From contig JAKAYB010000004.1 in assembly GCA_021826925.1 (NCBI GenBank), positions 1-34,908 of the forward strand: DNA of 34,908 nucleotides, given 5' to 3'. Positions 1 to 9,196 of the stretch are shown one piece after another. The position numbers and the translations under genes are program-made. This DNA is from Thermoplasmata archaeon (GTDB taxonomy: Archaea; Thermoplasmatota; Thermoplasmata; Thermoplasmatales; Thermoplasmataceae). Each line of letters opens with the position of its first letter. Position 1 is the stretch's first letter. Below the pieces are notes generated by a model. The model made no database searches. It was not told the DNA's origin and saw only the letters and a program-made list of their open reading frames with translations.

Positions 1-1
1 C

Positions 2-991
2 TGACACCTTCTTTTCTGTCAGTCTGGTGTTTTCATACTTCCACGTCTTTCTCTCAGTCAACATTGTGAAAATCATCCTTATCAATTTTCTCATTGTCGA
101 CACATGTGCAAACTTACCTGATCCCTTTCTGTTCTTTACCGAATCATAATATTCCCTTATGGGTTTGTTGAACAGCATGACCGTGTCGACAGCGATGGAG
201 AGAGCCCATCTTGCTGTCTGTGAACCCTCCTTTGACATGTGCCCTCTTCTCTTTATAGAGGAAGAATCCCTCGTGCTCGTTATTATTCCGAAGAATGATG
301 CGAGTTTGTCACTGCTCTCAAATCTCTTTATGTCACCTATGTACGATGAGAGGAGGGAGGCGAGATAGTAATCGATTCCAGGTATGGACATGAGGAGTTT
401 CACGTCTTCGGATTCTTTGGCACTCTTCTTTATCTCCGCATCGATAGGGGTAATCTGCTTTTCAAGGAATTCTAAGCGGTCGATCATGGTTCTGAGGACA
501 AGATCCTTAGGATTCCCGAATCTTATCTCCCTCATGGCCTTCCTCCTCTTCAATGAAAAGTTGTCCGTCGATTCCGGAAGACTGTCAAAAACACCCTCCC
601 TTTTGAGGTAGCCTATGATCATGTTCTTGATCGAAGAGATCGATTTTCCGAGTTTCACCCTCTGTATGAGAAGATCACGGAATATCCTCTCCTCATCGTT
701 CAGGAGATGGGATTCAGGTATCATTCCCACAAGGTGTAACTTTGCAAGCTTCAGGCTGTCGATCCTGTCGTTTTTCTTCTTGGACTTAGCGATCCAGACA
801 AGTTCCTTAGGATGTGCTGCTGTAAGATCGAGGTAACCGAGATTCTTCAAAGTGCATGAAACGACATAAGCAGATCCGGATGATTCGAATACGATCCTTG
901 CTTCCCTCGGTACCTTTTCTGCGAATCTACCGTATCCTTCACGGGTCATGGGAAAATTGAACTGTTCAACCACATCTCCGTCAGGTGCCAT
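2..991 (-). CDS. IS110-family (DEDD) transposase, N-terminally truncated and running off the window edge
   Basis: Reverse-strand frame open from ATG at 991 to the window edge; reads MAPDGDVVEQFNFPMTREGYGRFAEKVPREARIVFESSGSAYVVSCTLKNLGYLDLTAAHPKELVWIAKSKKKNDRIDSLKLAKLHLVGM..., with IS110 E (VFESSGS) and DxxD (NDRID) motifs and a Transposase_20-like C-terminal part (MSIPGIDYYLASLL). A TAA codon directly precedes the ATG, and the usual first-Asp segment (GxDxH) is absent. Confidence 0.85.
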   Translation of the reverse strand, partial: MAPDGDVVEQFNFPMTREGYGRFAEKVPREARIVFESSGSAYVVSCTLKNLGYLDLTAAHPKELVWIAKSKKKNDRIDSLKLAKLHLVGMIPESHLLNDEERIFRDLLIQRVKLGKSISSIKNMIIGYLKREGVFDSLPESTDNFSLKRRKAMREIRFGNPKDLVLRTMIDRLEFLEKQITPIDAEIKKSAKESEDVKLLMSIPGIDYYLASLLSSYIGDIKRFESSDKLASFFGIITSTRDSSSIKRRGHMSKEGSQTARWALSIAVDTVMLFNKPIREYYDSVKNRKGSGKFAHVSTMRKLIRMIFTMLTERKTWKYENTRLTEKKVS

Positions 992-1312
992 TTATGTCGC
1001 AACAGAAGGCTGGCTGTCTCGGAGAATTTACTATTCTAACTCCGTACAATCTTAGGGTATAACTTCAATCCAAATGCATCTGCAATCTTCTGTGATCTCT
1101 CGGGGATCTTGTATGTCCGCCCAATAAGCAGAATTATAAATGAAAGAAAATAGAAGGCCTCACTTGTCTAGAATATGACTAATATGTTTTTGTTGAATTA
1201 TCCAGAATAAAGGAAATACAGTCCGGCTGTACCCGTAAGAAGCGCTACCATTCCAGTATACTGTCCCGGGATCATGATCCTGTTAACAGTTTATAGAAGC
1301 ATGAATTTTCAC

Positions 1313-1549
1313 CTATCTGTCCGGATGGCTGTCCAATAGAACAATTTTTGACTTCTTTTCCTTCGAGTCGTCAAGAACAGGATTTGAACACTCGCATCTC
1401 CATTTACATTCCATTGTTATCACGTGGCCGGTGGGCCAGTGTGGAACATGGTATAACTTTGCTCTTGTGATATGGTGCTTCCATTGACCGTTGAAAAAAA
1501 CAATCTCGTGGCCACACTCTTTGCAGACGCCAAATGTTAATGAAACCAT
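1313..1549 (-). CDS. Small putative zinc-ribbon protein, hypothetical
   Basis: 78 aa ORF with CKECGHE and CKWRCEC cysteine clusters and a GQWKHH motif. Confidence 0.55.
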   Translation of the reverse strand: MVSLTFGVCKECGHEIVFFNGQWKHHITRAKLYHVPHWPTGHVITMECKWRCECSNPVLDDSKEKKSKIVLLDSHPDR

Positions 1550-1860
1550 ATTCTGTCATCCAATTCAATATTAATATTATTCGCGGCAAGGATAAGAATT
1601 TTACTCGCAAAGACCTGAGAATTCGTCATTCCAGCCCAATCATAGTTGTCATCTATTATTCTACTCTTCAGCAAGTATTTATCCGGAACCAGGGGGGGTT
1701 TGCTGAATCCCGGGTAAGTTACCAACAATCATATTCAAGTGGGCGATCCTACGCTTACAGTAGCTGGAAAAAAGATCTTTCATCATACAATCACCTCGCT
1801 GTACTCATCTTTGTCCATAGTTTTTGACACACAAATACAGGAAAGGCTTACCGTAATAGG

Positions 1861-2415
1861 TTATTTTTCACATGTTACCGTGATCCACATATTTTCAGGG
1901 ATATTGACATTTATAGCATCTTTCGTTTCTGCAATGTGACCTACCTCGAGCTTGTAATGAACGGAAATGTAGAAATCAACGAGACCGAAACCTGTGTAGA
2001 ATTTCCCATCGCCCCATCCTCCCTTTGTAAGTACAATTGCCCCTGCAGAATTTCCTATTATTACTCCCGAGAATTCAAATAACCTATCCTGCAAAGTCCT
2101 CTGTTTTAACTTGCGATAAAGGACCTCAGTGTCTCCACCTGGAAGATAAATGGTGTCTACCTCAGAGAATTTTCGTTGGATTTCATTTTCGGGATCGGTT
2201 TTGTCCAGAAACAATACCTCTTCAAAGCCGCAATGTAAAAAATAGTCATGGAACACTTTAGAATATTCAGCTTCTTTCTCATGAGAATCCGACGTCCATG
2301 GTATAATCAGGATTTTCCCTGAACTTGATAACTTCCTCACGTCCTTGAACAGGGTTTCGTTGGTCCTCCGTTTGACGTCCTCGCCCCCCTGCAAGATTAT
2401 GATTTGGCTAACCAT
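1861..2415 (-). CDS. Peptidase S51 (dipeptidase E/cyanophycinase-like) family protein
   Basis: 184 aa; LPGGDTEVL and nucleophile-elbow motif IIGNSAGAIVLT, typical of S51 peptidases. Confidence 0.8.
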   Translation of the reverse strand: MVSQIIILQGGEDVKRRTNETLFKDVRKLSSSGKILIIPWTSDSHEKEAEYSKVFHDYFLHCGFEEVLFLDKTDPENEIQRKFSEVDTIYLPGGDTEVLYRKLKQRTLQDRLFEFSGVIIGNSAGAIVLTKGGWGDGKFYTGFGLVDFYISVHYKLEVGHIAETKDAINVNIPENMWITVTCEK

Positions 2416-2711
2416 GTACCTATTAAGAGGGTAAGGTTTTAAAAATCTTTGGTTGTAAGTACCCTATTAAATCTTTAATCGAATCCCAGTCGGTATATCT
2501 AGAAATGTAATCAAATATTAATTTTAAGTTCAAAAATAATAAGGATATATGAAACTTCCTAAGAACTTTTTTCATTGACATCTAAGCTATTCAATGGTAG
2601 TAGGAAAGATAGGTCACTGCTCTTTAATCCGACGCTAAGAGTTTCTAGGTGAGAATTCTCTTTATGCCGAGGAAATGTTCAGTCAGAAATGCTCTAGACT
2701 GGGAAATAACG

Positions 2712-3068
2712 TTAGGGCTTCGGTTGGAATGTTAATGACACGCTAATGCCAAATGGGATACCTACACTTATGTCGAAATAAACTGCTCCGATCTTTTTGG
2801 ATATCTCCTCTAAGTCACTTTTTAATCTCTTTATCCAGTCCGAAAGGAGCAAGATAAGATCTGGTCTTTTGCTAAGAATCAAACTTGCGAAATTGTTTAT
2901 TTTCAATGTTTTTAAATACGCAGAGAAAGGATCAATGTCCTTTTCCAACTTTATTTTCAAATCGCTGTAAAGCTCCTCTAAGAAATCCGGTAAATCTGCA
3001 AAGTCTCCAGTTAGGTCATCGCCCTGTAGTGTTCCGTTGTTCCATTTATTGTATACATCTTGAATCAT
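2712..3068 (-). CDS. Hypothetical protein
   Basis: 118 aa ORF in an otherwise empty region; no recognised motif. Confidence 0.45.
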   Translation of the reverse strand: MIQDVYNKWNNGTLQGDDLTGDFADLPDFLEELYSDLKIKLEKDIDPFSAYLKTLKINNFASLILSKRPDLILLLSDWIKRLKSDLEEISKKIGAVYFDISVGIPFGISVSLTFQPKP

Positions 3069-3116
3069 AAATAAGACAACGGGGTGTTATTTATCTAGGT
3101 TTGCAATATTTTAAGG

Positions 3117-3152
3117 GTTTACCGATTATCCGGCGATTCATTATCGGTAAGC
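3117..3152. repeat. Inverted repeat TTACCGAT-N16-ATCGGTAA (extendable by one GU and one GC pair)
   Basis: Arms 3119-3126 and 3143-3150 are exact reverse complements; lies between divergent ORFs. Confidence 0.5.
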
Positions 3153-3284
3153 ATAAGCTACTCTAAAACAAACCAAAATGGTTAGTTAGGATATAGTAAA
3201 AGTGCTAAATCATTATTCTATTAATATTTAATGTCAGCAACATTTGCTAATAAAGTATTTTACGTATATCTAAATATCTAACCT

Positions 3285-4889
3285 ATGCAACTAAGAACTG
3301 TTCTTATAAGGCCAAGCAACAAGACGGGTAGCGCTTATATGACTAAGTGGGGGTTTCTCCCAGCACCACTAGGACTCCTTGCACTTGCTGGCGAAATTCT
3401 CAGAATTCCAGGAAGTGCAGTAGAGATTATCGATATGGAAGGTGATAATCTAACCCTAAATGACGCAATAGAGAGAACCCTGGAGTTCAATCCAAACCTT
3501 GTTGGAATAACGTTACATGCTACCGCTGCGCATAACAATGCTGGATTTATAGCTCGTGCTATAAAAAATGCAAAACCTGATACCATTCTCGTAGCAGGAG
3601 GCCATCATGCTACGTTTCTTCCAAACGAAATTATAGAATCAGGTTTCGACATTTCTGTCCTAGGCGAAGGTGACGAGACAATTTTCGATATCGCAAATGC
3701 CATTATAAACGGGACAAGTTTTGCTGATATCGACGGTATAGTGTATAGAGATAACTCAAAGATTGTCAGAACGCACCCGAGGAAACTTATAAGTGACCTT
3801 GATTCACTCCCATATCCTCCTCTTGAACTTCTTGACAGCAGCAAGTATACATTTAAGGTTTTTGGGAGTGATGAAAAGGTAATGTGCCTTGAAACATCTA
3901 GGGGGTGTCCTTATGCATGCGATTTCTGCTCGGTAACACCGACATGGGGAAACAAATGGCGGAATAAGTCGAATGAACGTATATTAGAAGAAATGAGAAG
4001 AGCAAAAGCTCTCGGCTACAACTGGATTTTTTTCACAGATGACATATTCATAGTGTATCCAAATGTGAAACAGAGGGAAGAGCTCTTTCAAAGAATCATT
4101 GATGAACAAATAGACATGAAATGGATTGTACAAATGAGAGCAGATGTTACCGCTAGAAATCCAGATCTTATTAGAATGGCTGCAAAAGCTGGAATGACCA
4201 TATCATTCCTTGGAGTTGAATCCGGTAGTCCTGATATATTGAAGAAAATGCATAAAGGTGAATTTACCCCACAATCAGTGGACGCAGTTAACATACTTTC
4301 GAAAAATAACATTGTCACTTTGGTTGGTATGATGGTCGGAGCTCCATATGAACGATTAAGGGACGTTGTATCGACGATAAGATTTTCAAGAGCACTTGCG
4401 CGAGCGGGAGCTGACGCCATACAGTTTTCGATATACACTCCTCTTCCTGGAACACGTGTATTTGACAGTGCACTCAGGGAGAACAAACTATTCACCCTTG
4501 ACTGGGATAGGTACGATGTTCTAACTCCTGTTATGGAGACAAACCTCGGACCAGTTGCGGATCAGATAGCCCAGGCATATGCGTATTACTCATTCTACCT
4601 GTACAAGTTCTTTCGAGGTAAGATTAAACACATAGAATTAGAAGGAAAAAAGCAAAAGCTGATCGACTCTGGAACACATTTCATAATGGAAATGATGCCT
4701 TCGTATATCCGTGATTTTCTTAATTTTCCTAAACTCCTATTTGAAACCTATGATCTATATTGGTACGGCAAAAAGCATAAAGCGGAGTTTTCTAAGAAGA
4801 TCAAAGAAGTTCTTGAGACCTCAAACAGGATAATATATAATGTGGACGGTAACACTAAAAATCCCTATTACCTGATAAAGCAAAACTGA
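3285..4889 (+). CDS. B12-binding-domain radical SAM protein (HpnP/BchE/GDGT-ring-synthase-like)
   Basis: 534 aa; N-terminal B12-binding-like domain (VGITLHATAAHNN..ILVAGGHHATFLPNEIIE..VLGEGDETI) followed by radical SAM CxxxCxxC (ETSRGCPYACDFCSV). Confidence 0.9.
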   Translation: MQLRTVLIRPSNKTGSAYMTKWGFLPAPLGLLALAGEILRIPGSAVEIIDMEGDNLTLNDAIERTLEFNPNLVGITLHATAAHNNAGFIARAIKNAKPDTILVAGGHHATFLPNEIIESGFDISVLGEGDETIFDIANAIINGTSFADIDGIVYRDNSKIVRTHPRKLISDLDSLPYPPLELLDSSKYTFKVFGSDEKVMCLETSRGCPYACDFCSVTPTWGNKWRNKSNERILEEMRRAKALGYNWIFFTDDIFIVYPNVKQREELFQRIIDEQIDMKWIVQMRADVTARNPDLIRMAAKAGMTISFLGVESGSPDILKKMHKGEFTPQSVDAVNILSKNNIVTLVGMMVGAPYERLRDVVSTIRFSRALARAGADAIQFSIYTPLPGTRVFDSALRENKLFTLDWDRYDVLTPVMETNLGPVADQIAQAYAYYSFYLYKFFRGKIKHIELEGKKQKLIDSGTHFIMEMMPSYIRDFLNFPKLLFETYDLYWYGKKHKAEFSKKIKEVLETSNRIIYNVDGNTKNPYYLIKQN

Positions 4890-4913
4890 TCAAAGAAATT
4901 TTTTCTCTTAGAC

Positions 4914-4986
4914 GGGCTCGCCGGGATTTGAACCCGAGTCTTCGGCTTCGAAGGCCAACAGGATATCCTGGCTACCCCACGAGCCC
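4914..4986 (-). tRNA. tRNA-Arg(TCG)
   Basis: Reverse strand GGGCTCGTGGGGTAGCCAGGATATCCTGTTGGCCTTCGAAGCCGAAGACTCGGGTTCAAATCCCGGCGAGCCC: acceptor GGGCTCG/CGAGCCC, T arm TCGGG-TTCAAAT-CCCGG, anticodon stem TTGGC-CTTCGAA-GCCGA. No encoded CCA. Confidence 0.93.
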
Positions 4987-5093
4987 AAATGGTAATCGGT
5001 GCTCTGTTAATTATTTTGTCTACCTCTTTAAAAGGAATTTGCAATAGATGCCGCTTCAGATCTTGGAATCTGAAAAGGAAGTTCTAAAATCAA

Positions 5094-5882
5094 CTATACC
5101 GCTTCTATATTTGTAGTTTTTCTAGAAAATTTTTTTAAAATGTATCTAACCTGATCGGAAAACGGTGTAATATTTTTAGTAAACTTCAATGCTGCATACG
5201 CCCACAGTATAGAGACTGCCAGAGTAATAAGGGAAAATAAAAGGTAACTTAAATATGCAGGATGAGCTTCATCAAAATATATAGCGAACGAGTCCAAAAA
5301 ACCGACAGGAAAAGCAATGAGATACCTCCACGACTTTTTAAAAACAAACATGACGGCGAGAAACCCCCAAACCGTATGACCTGTTAATGAAGATATGCGA
5401 TCCAATATATGTGGTAGCAAGCCTGAGATGTATGTTGAAATAACACTACTCTTCAACGGCAAGGCTGCTGAATCAAGCTCTATTGTAAAAGTCGTAGATA
5501 TTATGCCAAATATACCAAGGAGCACAAAATTTTCGCACATGGCGAGTCCGGATCCCATTGCTATGGCACTTTGTGAATCGAGATATTTTTTGAATATGAG
5601 AGCAAAGAGAAAGGCTAACCCTATTTCAAAAAATACAGTTTGAGCCCCAACCGCTATGTATCCTTCAATGTTTGGTTTTAAAAAAAAGCTTCTAAACAAT
5701 AAATCACATATTTCTTTCAGAAAAATAGCGAGGAAGTAAGCGAAAACCGCAATTCCAAAAACTAGAGCAATACTCCTTCCTTTGCCGCGGCTTCCTATCA
5801 TTGCTAATAGCGAGATCGCGCCGATCAACAGTGAAATAACAGGAACGAGATAGTAAATAAAAAGAGAATGCAATGCAGTCAT
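5094..5882 (-). CDS. Polytopic membrane protein, PrsW/YhfC-like putative intramembrane protease
   Basis: 262 aa, multiple hydrophobic segments; FFEIGLAFLF, MCENFVL and RISSLTGHTVWGFL resemble the E..., EN and H motifs of PrsW/YhfC families. Confidence 0.55.
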   Translation of the reverse strand: MTALHSLFIYYLVPVISLLIGAISLLAMIGSRGKGRSIALVFGIAVFAYFLAIFLKEICDLLFRSFFLKPNIEGYIAVGAQTVFFEIGLAFLFALIFKKYLDSQSAIAMGSGLAMCENFVLLGIFGIISTTFTIELDSAALPLKSSVISTYISGLLPHILDRISSLTGHTVWGFLAVMFVFKKSWRYLIAFPVGFLDSFAIYFDEAHPAYLSYLLFSLITLAVSILWAYAALKFTKNITPFSDQVRYILKKFSRKTTNIEAV

Positions 5883-5886
5883 AAAA

Positions 5887-7005
5887 TCATCTCATAGCCA
5901 TTAAGATGATAATCAAGACAACAACCAAAGGTATGCCTATTATTAAAAGAATAAAAATTACAACTCCTTTTTTGTTTCCAATATTGATAGTATATCCGAT
6001 TCCGAATCTCTTTGGAACAAAAATGCTATTATCCTTTTTATTGTCATAAATAATTCCCGCCTTCCATTCTTTGTTATCATCTCTGTTAGATTCAAGTGAT
6101 TGGAATGTCTCTTCGCCCGTTCTCATAACATCTAGCTTTCTGCTTCCCATCTGACCATACCTCAGCGAAAATATTGCCACGACCAGCAATATCATTACCG
6201 GGAAGGCAACAATTATAATTACAAAACCTGGGCCCATACTAATGATGCCCCATGTCAAAAGAGAAGTAAACAATAACAGCAATTCAGTTAATATACCAAT
6301 GAAGGCGAGCAACTCTATTGTTCTGTTCCGGAACATCACCTGGGTTCTGTAGGAGGCTTTCGGGGCATAGGACTCAATGTCTATTTTAGATTTTGTCGTC
6401 AGAAATCCTATTGACAAGAATATAGCGGCTATAACGTATCCTATTATGGGTGTAGTAAGGACACTAAGGTAAGTTTTTGTGGCAAAACCGTTAGGTTTCC
6501 CATTTGATCCAAAATGTATGGCTATAATGTGCGGCAATGTTGGGTAGACCTCTATTCCTATTATTGTTGCGATTATTGCAATAAATATCATTGGGGTGAA
6601 CATGAGAAGCACATGAACTGGTGATACATGATCGGAAATTGTTGCATACGAAACCTGGTCAACATCCGCGTACCAGTCTTCTTCCCGCTCAATTTTTAGA
6701 AGTTTGTAATGCGCCTTCAGATATGCAACAAAATACACGCCTATCTCGAGTGTTACAATCGCAGTGGCAATTAAAGGGCGATTGAAAAGTATCGCAAAAA
6801 TCACTATGACTGGAACGGAGTATAACAAAACGTCAAGAGTATAACCATTTCTGATCTTCGAAATTCTAGGATCATCAATTTTTGAGGAAGGTATTCTGAC
6901 GCCAAACTGGATAGTTTTCAATGTCAATTTTGGAATAATTAGGCCAAAGATCATAATGAAAAGAAGTAAAGAAAGATTCAACAAAAATTCATAATTCAGA
7001 TACAT
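5887..7005 (-). CDS. DUF1648/DUF5808 (SdpI-related) membrane protein
   Basis: ORF 5887..7122; probable start is the internal ATG at 7005 (MYLNYEF...), just after the upstream GntR stop. LPHIIAIHFGSNGKPNGFATK (DUF1648) and WKAGIIYDNKKDNSIFVPKRFGIGYTINIGN (DUF5808). Confidence 0.8.
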   Translation of the reverse strand: MYLNYEFLLNLSLLLFIMIFGLIIPKLTLKTIQFGVRIPSSKIDDPRISKIRNGYTLDVLLYSVPVIVIFAILFNRPLIATAIVTLEIGVYFVAYLKAHYKLLKIEREEDWYADVDQVSYATISDHVSPVHVLLMFTPMIFIAIIATIIGIEVYPTLPHIIAIHFGSNGKPNGFATKTYLSVLTTPIIGYVIAAIFLSIGFLTTKSKIDIESYAPKASYRTQVMFRNRTIELLAFIGILTELLLLFTSLLTWGIISMGPGFVIIIVAFPVMILLVVAIFSLRYGQMGSRKLDVMRTGEETFQSLESNRDDNKEWKAGIIYDNKKDNSIFVPKRFGIGYTINIGNKKGVVIFILLIIGIPLVVVLIIILMAMR

Positions 7006-7016
7006 TTGAATTTGCC

Positions 7017-7397
7017 TCACATGTCTTGTTCTAAAATTCGTTCTATAAGGCGAATTATTGATTTCGAAGAAAATCCAGTAGCTTTTGCCTCCGATATCAA
7101 TAGTCTTTCGTCTTTTAGCCATTCCGAGATAAATTTATCATTGTTTTTTTTATCACTCCCAACGATAGTTTGCTTCCTTTCATTCCTGTAAACAAAAGCT
7201 CTTTCTACGAGCATATCGTACGCTCTGTTAACAGTATGGTAATTAACGGAGAGATCTATGGAGAGTTTTCTGCTTGAAGGCAATTTTGAACCCTGCTTAA
7301 GAGTTCCATTAGATATTAATTTAACAATCTGCCAATAAATCTGAAGATAAATTGGCATCTCAGAGTCGAAGTCTATCTTAATTAGAATATCTTCCAT
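7017..7397 (-). CDS. GntR-family (YtrA-like) transcriptional regulator
   Basis: 126 aa; PIYLQIYWQIVKLISNGTLKQGSKLPSSRKLSIDLSVNYHTVNRAYDMLVERAFVYRNERKQTIV is a GntR winged HTH with a short YtrA-type tail. Confidence 0.9.
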   Translation of the reverse strand: MEDILIKIDFDSEMPIYLQIYWQIVKLISNGTLKQGSKLPSSRKLSIDLSVNYHTVNRAYDMLVERAFVYRNERKQTIVGSDKKNNDKFISEWLKDERLLISEAKATGFSSKSIIRLIERILEQDM

Positions 7398-7408
7398 AAG
7401 AAAGAAAT

Positions 7409-7437
7409 ATATAACATATACTTAAGTGTTGTTATAT
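7409..7437. promoter_or_regulatory. Candidate GntR/YtrA operator: ATATAACA-N13-TGTTATAT
   Basis: Exact 8-bp inverted repeat (7409-7416 / 7430-7437) with ACTTAAGT in the spacer, just upstream of the GntR ATG at 7397. Confidence 0.6.
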
Positions 7438-7600
7438 GATGACTATAACAGAAAAGTCCTTTCTTTATGAATCGTTGTTTTTCAATATTTCTGATATTTA
7501 TAAATACGAGGCAAAAAGACTATGTTGCCTTTAAATACAAAATGCAGTGGATTCTGACTAGTGATCTCTAGGGATATTTATAGGACTATGGCAACTGCAG

Positions 7601-9196
7601 CTATGTAACTGGAATTGCTGCACCATCACCTCTTGGATCAGCACCGCCACAAACAACAGCATTGTCTTCTAATCCAACAATATGTGCATGGCCAAAGAGT
7701 GAGGAGAATGATTCTTTCCTAATAGGTAAGAGTCCGTGTAGGTTCATAGATGAAAGTTTTTCAAAGGCTTCTTCTTCGATGATTATATCGTAGGGCCCCT
7801 CATATATTGTATGCGGAAAAGCCCATCTGGGAGAATCGAGTGCCGTCTGCGGGCTCATCTTTGATCTGAGCAGATCCTTAACAAGTTGAAAATGGACCTG
7901 TGGCTGGATATCTCCCCCCATCGTTCCAAGCGAGAACCTGAATTTACCCTCATATTCTATCATTGCTGCTGAAAGCGTATGGAAAGTCCTCTTGTTTGGT
8001 TTTAAAGCATTCTTATGAGTTTCGTCAAGAGTAAAATAACTGCCTCTGTTTTGCAAAATAAAACCGGTTCCTTCAGGGGAGACTCCTGAGCCAAATCCAA
8101 GGTAGTTGCTTTGAATCATGGAAATGGAATTGCCATCGCTGTCAGCTATGCAGAAGTATGTTGTATCTCCCTGACTGTGTTTATATGTATCTTTTTCAAC
8201 CATGTTGTTGTTTTCCTTCAAAATTTTCTCAGAAAACCCTCTTGTAAGGAAGTATTCCGGTAGCTTGTGGAAGTCTGGATCGGTGATCTCCTTGCGCTGA
8301 CGATAGGCGATGATCCCGGCAAGCAGATCTTGTGAAAAATTGTCCAATCGATCGTTGTTTCCACTTTCTTCAATCAAGTTCAAAAGATTCAGCCAGAGCA
8401 ACAAAGTGCTTCCCTGACTGTTTGGGCTGGTCTCATATATTGTGTGTTCATGATATTCTGTGCTCATCGGTCTACCTATAGTAGCTTTATGATCCTTTAA
8501 ATCCTGTTCATCAAGCAGTACCTCTGTTCCTTTAAGCCCAGAAATTATCTTGTCAGCAAGATGTCCTCTATAAAATGAATCTGGACCTTCATCTGCTATC
8601 AACTTGAGGCTCTTCGCCAGCAGGGGTTGTTTGAATACTGAGCCAACGGCTGGAAAAACTGAATTTGGGGCAAAGAGCGATAACCAGTTGTACGGGCCAA
8701 GGGCAGGATACGACTTTTCTATAGATTCTCTATATTTGAGAGTTATCGGAAATCCATTTTCTGCCAGATTTATTGCTGGACCAAAAAGTTCTTGAAGATC
8801 AAATGAACAATATTTTTCAAAAATCTCTTTCCATCCGCTTACAAGTCCAGGCACTGTTATGGCAGAAAGTGGCCCTCTTTCAGGTATACGGTCGAGACCC
8901 ATTTCAATATAATTCGATATGCTAGCATTGTGTGATGATCTGCCGCTTCCGTTGATATCTACTATCGGTTTGCCATCTACTCTTACTAAAGCAAACATAT
9001 CTCCGCCAAGCCCGCAAAGGTTGTTCTGCGTGACGCACAGCGCGGCACTGGTTGCCATCGCGGCGTCAAATATATTACCTCCATCCCTGATTATGTTGCT
9101 TCCTATTATTGAGGCTTGCAAGCTTGAGGATGAAACAACCGCACTTTGTGAGTAGGCATCTGGTCTTGTTTGAGGTCTCATGAACTCAGAGTTCAC
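7601..9196 (-). CDS. ggt: Gamma-glutamyltransferase (gamma-glutamyltranspeptidase) family protein
   Basis: 531 aa; CGLGGDMFALVRVDGK, catalytic GDTTYFCIADSDGNSISMIQS, GTGFILQNRGSYF, LGTMGGDIQPQVHFQL. Confidence 0.93.
   Translation of the reverse strand: MNSEFMRPQTRPDAYSQSAVVSSSSLQASIIGSNIIRDGGNIFDAAMATSAALCVTQNNLCGLGGDMFALVRVDGKPIVDINGSGRSSHNASISNYIEMGLDRIPERGPLSAITVPGLVSGWKEIFEKYCSFDLQELFGPAINLAENGFPITLKYRESIEKSYPALGPYNWLSLFAPNSVFPAVGSVFKQPLLAKSLKLIADEGPDSFYRGHLADKIISGLKGTEVLLDEQDLKDHKATIGRPMSTEYHEHTIYETSPNSQGSTLLLWLNLLNLIEESGNNDRLDNFSQDLLAGIIAYRQRKEITDPDFHKLPEYFLTRGFSEKILKENNNMVEKDTYKHSQGDTTYFCIADSDGNSISMIQSNYLGFGSGVSPEGTGFILQNRGSYFTLDETHKNALKPNKRTFHTLSAAMIEYEGKFRFSLGTMGGDIQPQVHFQLVKDLLRSKMSPQTALDSPRWAFPHTIYEGPYDIIIEEEAFEKLSSMNLHGLLPIRKESFSSLFGHAHIVGLEDNAVVCGGADPRGDGAAIPVT

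Noticed and set aside
159-836. Forward ORFs 159..368, 384..611 and 615..836
   Set aside because: Antisense to the well-supported IS110 transposase frame; sequences look like mirror-frame artefacts.
4088-4495. 135-aa reverse ORF
   Set aside because: Lies antisense inside the radical SAM gene, with no recognisable motif.
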